Shown here piece by piece: positions 32,561 through 40,308 of a DNA stretch of 43,080 nt; within the stretch, counting starts at the first letter, position 1; each line of letters starts with the position of its first letter. A model generated the notes under the pieces. The model saw only the letters and a program-made list of their open reading frames with translations. It did no database searches and was not told where the DNA came from. Made by a program: the position numbers and the translations under genes. The DNA is from an uncultured Alphaproteobacteria bacterium (lineage in GTDB: Bacteria > Pseudomonadota > Alphaproteobacteria > UBA8366 > JADFVY01): the NCBI GenBank assembly GCA_947259105.1, contig CAMYKU010000058.1:1-43080 (forward strand), written 5' to 3'.

Positions 32561-32639
32561 GAAAGGTGCTCGTCTCGCTTACGGTCACCGCCGATGCGAG
32601 CGGGACTGGTTGGACACCCGTCATCTAGTCAGAATTAAC

Positions 32640-33080
32640 TTAATCCGCCGTTAACCCGGATTCCGGCGCGCGCTCCAGCCGCACGGCGCAAACCTTGAAT
32701 TCGGGGATTCCTGCCGTCGGGTCGGACGCCGGGTTCGTGAGAACGTTGGCCGCCGCCTCCCAGAAGTGGAACGGGATGAAGAGGACACCCGTGTCCACCC
32801 TGCTCCCCACCTTGGCAGGAAGGACGATCGAGCCGCGGCGCGAGGTCACCTTCACGCGATCGCCGTCCTTCACCCGGAGTTGCTTCGCGTCGGCGCCGTT
32901 CACCTCGACGAACCGCCCGGGAACGAGGCCGTTCAGGCCATTGCTCCGCCGGGTCATCGTCCCCGTGTGGTAGTGCTCCAGCATCCGGCCCGTGGTGAGC
33001 ACGATCGGGAATGACGCGTCGGTCACTTCGGCCGCAGGCCGCTACTCGACCGGGTGGAACTGACCGAGGCCGCGCGCGGC
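32640..33080 (-). pseudogene. C-terminal remnant of a second formate dehydrogenase alpha subunit
   Basis: The open part (GTG 33026 to TGA 32640) is a molybdopterin-dinucleotide-binding C-terminal domain: VLTTGRMLEHYHTGTMTRRS, VEVNGADAKQL, and FIPFHFWEAAANVLTNPA. It resembles the C-terminus of the intact enzyme at 35733-38096. The same frame continues upstream as GLGQFHPVE, TAG (33044-33042), RPAAEV. In the intact family this TAG position is, from memory, a Tyr, so this is a nonsense mutation. About 600 N-terminal residues are missing, replaced by an IS3-type fragment. It is a dead gene copy. Confidence 0.8.
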
Positions 33081-33198
33081 ATGCTGATGATCTGTTCAGG
33101 GGTATAAGGTTTGCGGCTCATTCGTTCCTCCTCAGCTAAGGTCGGAATGCGCCAAGTTCTCTCTAATCGTCCCTGACCACTTTCAGGGGGTCAGGTCA
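33080..33198 (-). mobile_element. IS3-family end fragment
   Basis: On the minus strand the fragment begins with the terminus TGACCCCCTGAAAGTGGTCA (about 33193-33174), then AGGAGG and an ATG at 33121 starting MSRKPYTPEQIIS, the typical front of an IS3-type OrfA. After about 14 codons the frame passes straight into the formate dehydrogenase remnant. Only this end is present; the element is truncated and inactive. The exact outer end (33193 or 33198) is uncertain. Confidence 0.7.
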
Positions 33199-33500
33199 GA
33201 ACATTTTCTGGATCCAGCCATACACCGGCGCTTCCATAGGAACGCGTCACCCGCCCAATGCATACCGAACCGGTGTATCGGCCTGCCAATTGCGCTGAAT
33301 CAATTACGGCTGCAGACGCCTTGTTTAAGCTTAAGCTTGCGTCGATGGGCGTCAGAAAACGCGGCCGCAGTGACGCCATGCGGTTTCTGGAGGGCTGGGC
33401 CACTGCCCCCGAACGAGGTAGAATTGTTGTTGGCGACGTTGCGGTGGGTGTTTCTCTGGCCCGATGCGACCCGCGCGAATGAGGTTGGAAGGGGCATCTA
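33199..33500. other. decayed gap between the IS fragment and a small pseudogene
   Basis: About 300 bases with no recognised gene. A 74-codon plus frame (33258-33482) has mixed composition and no ribosome-binding site. An inverted pair of ACACCGG/CCGGTGT type occurs at about 33221-33276. It is likely eroded sequence next to the insertion. Confidence 0.35.
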
Positions 33501-33806
33501 ATTGCATACAAACTATTCAATCTGAATCCATCGGATATCGACCTCATCGAATCCTGCTTATGGTAGGAATTGCACGTTCGTTCGGTAAATTGCCAGTGCC
33601 GGGGTTCGGTAGAGCAGGAACATACCGAGGAGATGCATAGCTCCAAGCAACGCGTTTCGGAAATCACCGAACGCCTCGGCAAAGTCCACAACCAGAAAAT
33701 CTGGTACGATGGCGATCCCGCCAAGCCCTGGGAGCCAAAAGGATTAAGAACGAAGAATATCCCCACACCCTATCAGGTTGCACGAGAGGACGACAATGCA
33801 CGATGA
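33501..33806 (+). pseudogene. small conserved alphaproteobacterial protein interrupted by TAG
   Basis: One frame reads AYKLFNLNPSDIDLIESCLW, TAG (33564-33566), ELHVRSVNC, then RVSEITERLGKVHNQKIWYD and a Pro/Lys tail to TGA 33804-33806. The two halves, joined across the stop, resemble from memory small uncharacterised alphaproteobacterial proteins with DLIExALR and LGxxHNQKxWYRP motifs. The front shows GGAAGGGG, but ATT rather than ATG at 33501. A 57-codon ORF starting ATG 33633 could still be made, but its GAGGAG is too close. It overlaps the next gene's start by 11 bases. Confidence 0.45.
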
Positions 33807-35736
33807 TCGAGTGGGTGAGAAGCGCCCGCGCAAAGCCGGGAACGGCCAGGACGATGCGGGCGATCCGGGGATGAGCCTTGGGCCGTGCCAGCTGGAAATC
33901 GACGGCAAGCCGGTCGAGGCTATGGCGGGCGAAACCATCCTGACGGCGGCCCGCCGTGCCGGCATCGATATTCCCGCCATGTGCGCCGATCCCCGCATGA
34001 AACCCACCGGCAATTGCGAATTGTGCAATGTCGCCCTGGACGGCAAGGCGGACCATGTGAAGGCCTGCATGACTCTGGCCGAAGAAGGCATGACGGTGAC
34101 GACCGAGACTCCGGAGTTGAAGGCGCTGCGCAAGGACAGGCTCAATACCTATCTTGCCGACCACAACGCCTACTGCCAGCCGCCCTGCACCGCCGCCTGC
34201 CCCGCCGGGATCGACATTGCCGGCTATATCGACCTCATCCTCCAGAAGGACTATGCCGGGTCGACGGCCCTGATAAAGGAGATGCTGCCGCTGCCGGGTG
34301 TGCTCGGGCGCGTCTGCCCGCGGCCCTGCGAAGAACCCTGCCGGCGCGTTCAGATCGACGGCAAGCCGGTGGCGATCTGCGCCTTGAAACGTTTCGCGGC
34401 GGACAAGGCCGCCGAATCGGGATTGCCGACGCAGCCAGAGCCGAAGCCGGCCACCGGCAAACGCGTCGCCGTGGTCGGCGCCGGTCCTTCCGGCCTGTCC
34501 GCGGCCTACTACCTGGCGCTCGAAGGGCACAAGGTGACGCTGCTGGAATCGGCAAAAGAGGCGGGCGGCATGTTGCGCTTCGGCATTCCGCCCTACCGCC
34601 TGCCCAATCATGTGCTCGACCAGGAGATCGACGACATCCTGTCGCTCGGCGTCGAGTTGAAGACGAACCAGAGGATGGGCCGCGACTTCCAGATCGATAC
34701 GCTAAAGCAGCAGGGATTCGACGCCGTTTACCTGTCGATCGGCGCCATGGCCGCCAAACCGGCGCGCATTCCCGGCGACGATGCCGAGGGCATCATGCCG
34801 GCGATCGAGTTCCTCGCCGACGTCAACTGGAACGAAACCGTCGATATCGGCGACCGCGTCATCGTTGTCGGCGGCGGCTTCACGGCGGCGGACGCCGTGC
34901 GCACGGCCCGTCGTGTCGGCGCATCCGACGTGACCATGATGTACCGGCGCACCCGCAACGAGATGACGGCGGCCGCCCATGAAATACACGAGTGCGATGT
35001 CGAGGGCATCAAACTCGAGCTGCTCACGGCGCCCGTTTCGGTCAAGGTCGAGAACGGGCGCGCGGTCGGGATAACGTCGCAGCGCATGGAGCTCGGCGAG
35101 CCCGACGACAGCGGCCGTCGCCGCCCGGTTCCCATACCGGGTTCGGAGTACTTCACGCCCGCGGACACGATTCTCATGGCGATCGGACAGGACGTCGACG
35201 TGGCCTCGCTCAATGAGGGCGGGCTCGGCCTCGACAAGAGATGGGGCACCATCGAGGTGGACGAATCTACGATGATGACCAACCTGCCGGGCGTTTTCTC
35301 CGGCGGCGATTGCGTCACCGGCGCCGCCACCGTCGTCGAAGGCGTGGGGGCCGGCCGCATGGGTGCCGTCGCGATCAACGCCTGGCTGAACGGCGCTGAC
35401 GCCGCCGGAATTGCCGCCGCGATCTTCCAGCACAGGCCCGAATTTTTCGACATCGGCGCGAAAGCCGCATCGGCGGCGCCGCTGCACGAGATGCCGGTCC
35501 TCGACGGGGACGGTCGCCTCGCGGCGTTCGCAAATACGGGCCATGGCGGCGACGTCGACAATGACGAAGCCTTCAGGGAGGTCGAGACCGGCTTCTCGGA
35601 GGAAGAGGCGTTGGAGGAGGCCGGCCGGTGCCTGATGTGCCGGTGCCAGGCGGCCGGCGTTTGCACGTTGCAGAAACTGTCCATCGAATACGGTGCTGGA
35701 ACCAAGGAATACCTGGGCAGGGAGGCGTGGAAATGA
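33796..35736 (+). CDS. 2Fe-2S / GltD-like flavoprotein subunit of formate dehydrogenase
   Basis: The electron-transfer partner of the adjacent Mo subunit, 646 residues. Residues 25-100 are a 2Fe-2S ferredoxin domain (Cys63, 74, 77, 91). A NuoG-type linker then reads YLADHNAYCQPPC at about 125. A GltD-like part follows: Fe-S cysteines in CTAACPAGIDIAGYI and RVCPRPCEEPCRRV, FAD site VAVVGAGPSGLSAAYYLA, NAD(P) site VIVVGGGFTAADAV, and IFSGGDCVTGAATVVEG-type FAD closure. A late CLMCRCQAAGVC motif may hold another cluster. It should pass electrons between NAD(P) and the Mo subunit. ATG 33796 has AGAGGA at a good distance. It overlaps the next start as ATGA. Confidence 0.9.
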   Translation: MHDDRVGEKRPRKAGNGQDDAGDPGMSLGPCQLEIDGKPVEAMAGETILTAARRAGIDIPAMCADPRMKPTGNCELCNVALDGKADHVKACMTLAEEGMTVTTETPELKALRKDRLNTYLADHNAYCQPPCTAACPAGIDIAGYIDLILQKDYAGSTALIKEMLPLPGVLGRVCPRPCEEPCRRVQIDGKPVAICALKRFAADKAAESGLPTQPEPKPATGKRVAVVGAGPSGLSAAYYLALEGHKVTLLESAKEAGGMLRFGIPPYRLPNHVLDQEIDDILSLGVELKTNQRMGRDFQIDTLKQQGFDAVYLSIGAMAAKPARIPGDDAEGIMPAIEFLADVNWNETVDIGDRVIVVGGGFTAADAVRTARRVGASDVTMMYRRTRNEMTAAAHEIHECDVEGIKLELLTAPVSVKVENGRAVGITSQRMELGEPDDSGRRRPVPIPGSEYFTPADTILMAIGQDVDVASLNEGGLGLDKRWGTIEVDESTMMTNLPGVFSGGDCVTGAATVVEGVGAGRMGAVAINAWLNGADAAGIAAAIFQHRPEFFDIGAKAASAAPLHEMPVLDGDGRLAAFANTGHGGDVDNDEAFREVETGFSEEEALEEAGRCLMCRCQAAGVCTLQKLSIEYGAGTKEYLGREAWK

Positions 35737-38096
35737 ATGTAGTTCGCAAAGTCGGAGAGTCGGGCCCGGTCGATCCGGGCATCGCGCCGCCGCTTGTCTC
35801 CTGGCCATTCTTTCAGCTCGAGTTCGAGAAATGCATCAAATGCCTGCAGTGCGTGCGCATCTGCGACGAAGTTCAGCATCGCGCGGTCTATACGGTCGAC
35901 GAGTCGGGCTACCCGGTACTCGTCAGCGGCACCAGCGACTTCCGCGACACGCAATGCAACAACTGCGGCCAGTGTGTCGGCGTGTGCCCGACGGGCGCAT
36001 TGAAAGACCTGTCCGACACCGGCCTTTGGCCGAAGAACCTGCGCCCAAAGACCACCACCACCTGTTGCTATTGCGGTGTCGGCTGCGCCATCGAACTGGA
36101 AACGGAAATGGGGCGGGTGGTCGCCGTCAATCCCTCGGACGTCTCGGACGCCAACATCGGCAATCTGTGCGTCAAGGGCCGTTTCGGCATGGACTTCATT
36201 CATCATCCCGAACGCCTGACGCAGCCGCTGATGCGCCGGGGCGGCAAGGACAGCCCCCTCAAGCCGGCAAGCTGGGACGAGGCGATCGCCTTTACGGCAA
36301 AACGCCTCAATGAGATCAAGGCCGAACATGGCGCCCACGTCCTTGCCGGCCTCACCTCGGCGCGCGCCTCGAACGAGGACAATTTCGTTTTCCAGAAGAT
36401 GATCCGCTGCGCGCTGGGCACCAACAATATCGACCACTGCGCGCGGCTTTGCCATATGGCTTCCGCCGTCGCCCTGGAAAAAGCGGTCGGCTCCGGCGCC
36501 CCGTCCGCGTCGAGTCCCGACGTGCGCCTGGCAACGGCTTTCATCGTCTGCGGAACCAACACCTCCGTGACGCATCCGGTTATTTCAAGCCAGATGTTCA
36601 AGGCCAGGTACGAGAGCGGGGCGAAAATTGTCGTCATCGACACGCGCCGCATCGAGATGGTCGACCATGCCGATGTGTGGCTGAGACCGAAGAACGGCAC
36701 CAATGTCGCCGTGCTGAACGGCCTGGCGCATATCATCTGGAAAGAGGGCCTGGCCGACGACGCGTTCATCGAGGCGCGAACGGAGAACTGGCGGGCCTAT
36801 ATCGAGAATCTCGAAAAATATACACCCGACTATGTCGAGGAGGTTTCCGGCGTGCCGCAGGACCGGCTGCGCGAGGCCGCCCTGATGTACGCCAATGCGT
36901 CGCGCGGCATGGTGCTGTGGGGCATGGGCGTCACCCAGCACCTGACCGGCGTCGACGGCTCCCTGGCCATGGCCAATCTCGCGCTGCTCACAGGGCATGT
37001 CGGGCGTCCCGGCACCGGTTTTATCCCGCTGCGCGGCCAGTCCAACGTGCAGGGTTGTTCCGACATGCAGGGCCAGGACAACAAGCTCCCCGGCTACCAG
37101 GACATCAAGAACCCCGAGCATCGCGCCAAGTTCGAGAAGGCCTGGGGCGTGCCGATGCCCGAGAACGACTTTCTGACGCTGGTCGAGATGGAGGAGGCCG
37201 CGGTTGAGGGCAAAATCAAGGCCATGTACATCATGGGCGAGAACCCGATGGGCTCGAGCCCCGACCTGAATGAGGTCGAGCGCGGCCTGAAGAAGCTGGA
37301 ATTCCTCGTCGTGCAGGACCTGTTCCTGTCCGAGACGGCGGCGCTGGCCGACGTCGTATTCCCCGCGGCCAGCTTCGCCGAAAAGGATGGCACCTTCACC
37401 AACACCGAGCGCCGCGTGCAGCTGATCCGCAAGGCCGTCGAACCGCCCGGCGAGGCGCGTGCCGACTGGGAAATCATCTGCGGCGTGTCGACCGCCATGG
37501 GCTACCCGATGAGCTATCCGGGCCCTGCGGAAATCATGGAGGAGATTGCCTCCCTGGTGCCGTCCTACGCCGGCATCCGCCACGAGCGGCTCGGCGGCAG
37601 CGGCCTGCAGTGGCCCTGCCCCGAACCCGGCCACCCCGGCACCCGCTTCCTTTACGGGGAGAGTTTCCCCACGCCTTCCGGCAAGGGTGTGTTCCATGTC
37701 GTCAAGCAGGACGACGCGGGCGAAGATGTGGCCGACGATCGCTATCCGTTGAACCTCGCCACGGGCAGGCTGCTCGAGCATTACCACACGGGCACCATGT
37801 CGCGCCGGTCGCGCGGACTGGATCATATGCGGCCCGAGGGCGAGGTCGAGATGCATCCCGAAGACGCGCGCCGCTACGATCTGGAGGATGGCTGCATGGG
37901 ACGCATCGTCACCAAGCACGGTTCGATCGAGGTCAGGGTCTTCGTGACCGACAAGACACCGGAGGGCGCAATCTTCTACCCCTTCCACTTCGCTGAAGCG
38001 CCCGCGAACCGGCTGACCGGCGGCCCACTCGACAAGGTCTCGCTAACCCCGGCCTTCAAGCGAACCGCGGCAAGGGTGGAGCGCGTCGATGCCTAG
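35733..38096 (+). CDS. fdhF: formate dehydrogenase alpha subunit (Mo/W-bis-MGD, Cys type)
   Basis: The catalytic subunit, oxidising formate to CO2, or reducing CO2; 787 residues. Two ferredoxin-type 4Fe-4S motifs are at Cys34/37/40/44 and Cys75/78/81/85. The FdhF-type cluster is at Cys111/114/118 and Cys146 (CYCGVGC and NLCVKGRFG). The active site has Cys240-His241 in CARLCHMAS where the E. coli FdhF has selenocysteine. Further Mo-cofactor motifs (GQSNVQGCSDMQ, EKDGTFTNTERRVQ, and HYHTGTMSRRS at the end) are present. It lacks the 2Fe-2S N-terminal domain found in many soluble FDH alpha subunits; that domain is on the upstream gene. ATG 35733 has GGGAGG. Confidence 0.94.
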   Translation: MNVVRKVGESGPVDPGIAPPLVSWPFFQLEFEKCIKCLQCVRICDEVQHRAVYTVDESGYPVLVSGTSDFRDTQCNNCGQCVGVCPTGALKDLSDTGLWPKNLRPKTTTTCCYCGVGCAIELETEMGRVVAVNPSDVSDANIGNLCVKGRFGMDFIHHPERLTQPLMRRGGKDSPLKPASWDEAIAFTAKRLNEIKAEHGAHVLAGLTSARASNEDNFVFQKMIRCALGTNNIDHCARLCHMASAVALEKAVGSGAPSASSPDVRLATAFIVCGTNTSVTHPVISSQMFKARYESGAKIVVIDTRRIEMVDHADVWLRPKNGTNVAVLNGLAHIIWKEGLADDAFIEARTENWRAYIENLEKYTPDYVEEVSGVPQDRLREAALMYANASRGMVLWGMGVTQHLTGVDGSLAMANLALLTGHVGRPGTGFIPLRGQSNVQGCSDMQGQDNKLPGYQDIKNPEHRAKFEKAWGVPMPENDFLTLVEMEEAAVEGKIKAMYIMGENPMGSSPDLNEVERGLKKLEFLVVQDLFLSETAALADVVFPAASFAEKDGTFTNTERRVQLIRKAVEPPGEARADWEIICGVSTAMGYPMSYPGPAEIMEEIASLVPSYAGIRHERLGGSGLQWPCPEPGHPGTRFLYGESFPTPSGKGVFHVVKQDDAGEDVADDRYPLNLATGRLLEHYHTGTMSRRSRGLDHMRPEGEVEMHPEDARRYDLEDGCMGRIVTKHGSIEVRVFVTDKTPEGAIFYPFHFAEAPANRLTGGPLDKVSLTPAFKRTAARVERVDA

Positions 38097-38171
38097 CTGG
38101 ATACGCTCGCGTCGCAATTCTGTGTTGTGGGCCGTACCCTGCGATATCGGCCGGCGTGACGTTACCGGGAT

Positions 38172-38200
38172 GGCATTGCTACGTTAATCTGCGCAGGCCA
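38172..38200 (+). repeat. left imperfect direct repeat flanking an orphan gene
   Basis: GGCATTGCTACGTTAATCTG and nine more bases (29 in all). It matches the copy at 38635-38663 in 25 of 29 positions, same orientation. It lies 37 bases before the start codon of the orphan gene, so it may also carry its promoter. Confidence 0.6.
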
Positions 38201-38237
38201 TGCACTCCCGAAATCACATATTTTTTTGGAGGATCGA

Positions 38238-38630
38238 ATGAGCCAGTTTGTGAAGAATCCCGCCGACTTCTCCGCGGCCTGCCGGCTGGATGATGGAGAA
38301 TGCATGGTGGTTCGAGAAGACATTCTTTTCCTGGACGACGGGGATGAGCTTGCTGCCGTCGATCGCCTGCAGTGGAAATGCGGCTATGTCGTGATCATTC
38401 CCGATATGTCGGCCAAGGGTAAGGCATTGCTCTACCACACCAGTTGTCAGCGGATGACCGATGTGGTCGAGCAGATTTTTCAGGATCGCCTGGAAGCGCC
38501 TGTGAGCTTGCCGCAGCACGCTCCGGAGATGTCGCTCGGTGAACTGCACCGCCGGTGTGTCACCATTTCCTATGATGAATGCAGGGTGATGGTCGAAGGT
38601 TTCGGTTTTCAGGGTGCATCTCAAAAATAA
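38238..38630 (+). CDS. orphan protein of unknown function (130 aa)
   Basis: A compact soluble protein: MSQFVKNPADFSAACRLDDG, MVVREDILFLDDGDELAAV, DRLQWKCGYVVIIPDMSAKG and a second half ending MVEGFGFQGASQK. Predicted mixed alpha/beta; five Cys, no membrane segment, no motif that I know. ATG 38238 follows GGAGG at an ideal distance, so it is very likely expressed. The gene is flanked by imperfect 29-bp direct repeats and separated from the FDH operon by 141 bases. Confidence 0.72.
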   Translation: MSQFVKNPADFSAACRLDDGECMVVREDILFLDDGDELAAVDRLQWKCGYVVIIPDMSAKGKALLYHTSCQRMTDVVEQIFQDRLEAPVSLPQHAPEMSLGELHRRCVTISYDECRVMVEGFGFQGASQK

Positions 38631-38634
38631 TCCC

Positions 38635-38663
38635 GGCATTGTCACGTTAACCTGCGCGGGCCA
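38635..38663 (+). repeat. right imperfect direct repeat flanking an orphan gene
   Basis: GGCATTGTCACGTTAACCTG and nine more bases, starting 5 bases after the orphan gene's stop codon. It differs from the left copy at four transitions only (C/T, T/C, T/C, A/G). The following 170 bases to the tRNA show no gene. Confidence 0.6.
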
Positions 38664-38837
38664 CAGCAATGCCAGGCTGTGGAACCGGTCATACGCCCGC
38701 AGCCACCCGGCCCCGGCCGCAGCACCGCTTCTGTCGTCCAAAATCGGCGCCCGAATTGGCGCCCGACCGAATGCCCCGTACCGTCGCACAGCCCGCTCCG
38801 ACCGGTAGACAAACTACATATCTTATTGAAAAGATTA

Positions 38838-38923
38838 TGGTGCCCGCTGCCGGACTCGAACCGGCACTCGCCGAAGCGAAACGGATTTTAAGTCCGTTGC
38901 GTCTACCAATTTCGCCAAGCGGG
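38838..38923 (-). tRNA. tRNA-Leu (UAA)
   Basis: On the minus strand the acceptor arms GCCCGCT and AGCGGGC pair in full, followed by discriminator A and an encoded CCA (38838-38840). The D-arm region reads TGGCGAAATTGGTAGACGC, the anticodon loop ACTTAAAATC gives UAA, a long variable arm (CGCTTCGGCG) follows as in class II tRNAs, then GGTTCGAGTCC. Length 86 with CCA. Confidence 0.97.
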
Positions 38924-39006
38924 CGTCAGACGCGAACCATACCGCCCTTTGCGGGGCGGGAACAGATTGAAATCCCGGGAGTGTGCAGAAGCAGCAGCGC
39001 GCAGGA

Positions 39007-39225
39007 TCAGGGCAGCAGCGCCGTAAAGGTGCCGCGCTGGACACCATCCACAATAAGCAGGGCCGTCAGGCTCAGCACGGCCAGCACGAACAGCAGGCCA
39101 ATACCGCGTCCCCGCCGCCCACGCCGTTTGCGCGGCTGGTAGCCGTCGATGTCCCGCATCATGATCAGCGGCGCCGTACCGCCAATCGTATCACCGGGTC
39201 CGAAACGGATTTTTTTCGATCTCAC
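39007..39225 (-). CDS. small single-span membrane protein
   Basis: A 72-residue protein: charged front (MRSKKIRFGPGD), a Pro/Arg/Lys-rich stretch (PRKRRGRRGRG), one hydrophobic helix at about 43-60 (LLFVLAVLSLTALLIVDG), and a short tail. The basic patch before the helix predicts cytoplasmic N-terminus. Start is GTG 39225. No family recognised. It lies between the tRNA and the CinA-like gene on the same strand. Confidence 0.6.
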   Translation of the reverse strand: MRSKKIRFGPGDTIGGTAPLIMMRDIDGYQPRKRRGRRGRGIGLLFVLAVLSLTALLIVDGVQRGTFTALLP

Positions 39226-39380
39226 AGCCTTGCCTGTCCTTATTGCAATTGCACAGTATACCGCATTTTAGACAATTTGTAGAACATTTCTTGAATAAAT
39301 CGTGATCACCGTTACGTGTGGCCGCCGGCCCGCCCCCAACGAGTCGGGTGGCGACCGCAGGCGTCCGCCGGTCCGGCGAG

Positions 39381-40142
39381 TCAGACCGACTGCGTTTCGG
39401 CCTCCCCGCCGAGATCGCCAATCAGCGTGAGCACGTCCCCCGCGACCGCATCGAGGACATCGGAGTCCGTGTGACGCAGCACCACGGCGACCCTGAACCC
39501 GCTCTGCGCGTACGACGGATAGCTGCCGATATCGACGTTCGGGTACTGCGCCTGAAGCGCGCCCAGCCCCGATGCGAGTCGCCCCTCCGGCAGGTTGCAC
39601 ACGACACTGCGCGACAACAGGGGCGCGCCGCCGACCAGCCGCTCGCGCAGGCTGCCGAACATCGCCTGCATGATCTTCGGCACCCCGGCCATGACGAACA
39701 CGTTCTCCACCTGGAAGCCAGGCGCCACCGACACGGGGTTGTCGATCAGCTTCGCGCCTTCGGGCGTATTCGCCATGCGCAGCCGCGCCTCGTTCATCTC
39801 GATGCCGGCCTCGGCCCAGCGCTCCTCCAGCCGCGAACGGGCCTCGGCGTTCTGGATCAGCTTCCTGTCGAACGCCCGGGCCACGCATTCCGCCGTGATG
39901 TCGTCATGGGTCGGACCGATCCCGCCGGTGGTGAACAGGTAATCGTATTTTTCGCGCAGCAGGTTGACGGCGGCAATGATCTCGTCCGCGACATCGGGCA
40001 CGACGCGCACTTCCGACAGGCGGATCCCCATTCCGCCCAGGCCCTCGGCGATGAACGGAAGATTCGCATCCTTGGTGCGCCCCGACAGGATCTCGTTGCC
40101 GATGATCAGCAGCGCCGCGGTAACGGTTTTCGATTTGGCCAT
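39381..40142 (-). CDS. CinA-N/MoCF-domain protein (molybdopterin-binding-like)
   Basis: 253 residues corresponding to the N-terminal half of CinA, related to MoaB/MogA molybdopterin-binding folds. Motifs are AALLIIGNEILSGRTKDAN at the N-terminus and LFTTGGIGPTHDDITAE at about 70-90, followed by APGFQVENVFVMAGVP. The C-terminal PncC (NMN deamidase) domain is absent. Such stand-alone forms are common in alphaproteobacteria and often called molybdopterin-binding or competence/damage-inducible protein A; activity unknown. ATG 40142 begins the domain. Confidence 0.88.
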   Translation of the reverse strand: MAKSKTVTAALLIIGNEILSGRTKDANLPFIAEGLGGMGIRLSEVRVVPDVADEIIAAVNLLREKYDYLFTTGGIGPTHDDITAECVARAFDRKLIQNAEARSRLEERWAEAGIEMNEARLRMANTPEGAKLIDNPVSVAPGFQVENVFVMAGVPKIMQAMFGSLRERLVGGAPLLSRSVVCNLPEGRLASGLGALQAQYPNVDIGSYPSYAQSGFRVAVVLRHTDSDVLDAVAGDVLTLIGDLGGEAETQSV

Positions 40143-40308
40143 CGATCTGTCCCGAAGTGACATGCAGGCGGATCATAACCGGGCGCCGCAGATCGCGCCA
40201 GAGGTGCGACGATCACCTTCGGCAAGGGCGAAATGCCGCACTTGCACCTCGATATCACATATTAGATAATGTAAATATAGCCCGTTCCGACACCCAAGGA
40301 GTACCTCC

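Noticed and set aside
33258..33482. 74-codon plus ORF near the IS fragment
   Set aside because: No ribosome-binding site and no recognised similarity; sits in a decayed zone.
36440..36470. Possible selenocysteine formate dehydrogenase
   Set aside because: The codon at the active-site position is TGC (Cys240), not TGA, so no recoding is needed.
34728..36575. 615-codon minus frame opposite the formate dehydrogenase genes
   Set aside because: Spans two well-supported plus-strand genes and shows no domain.
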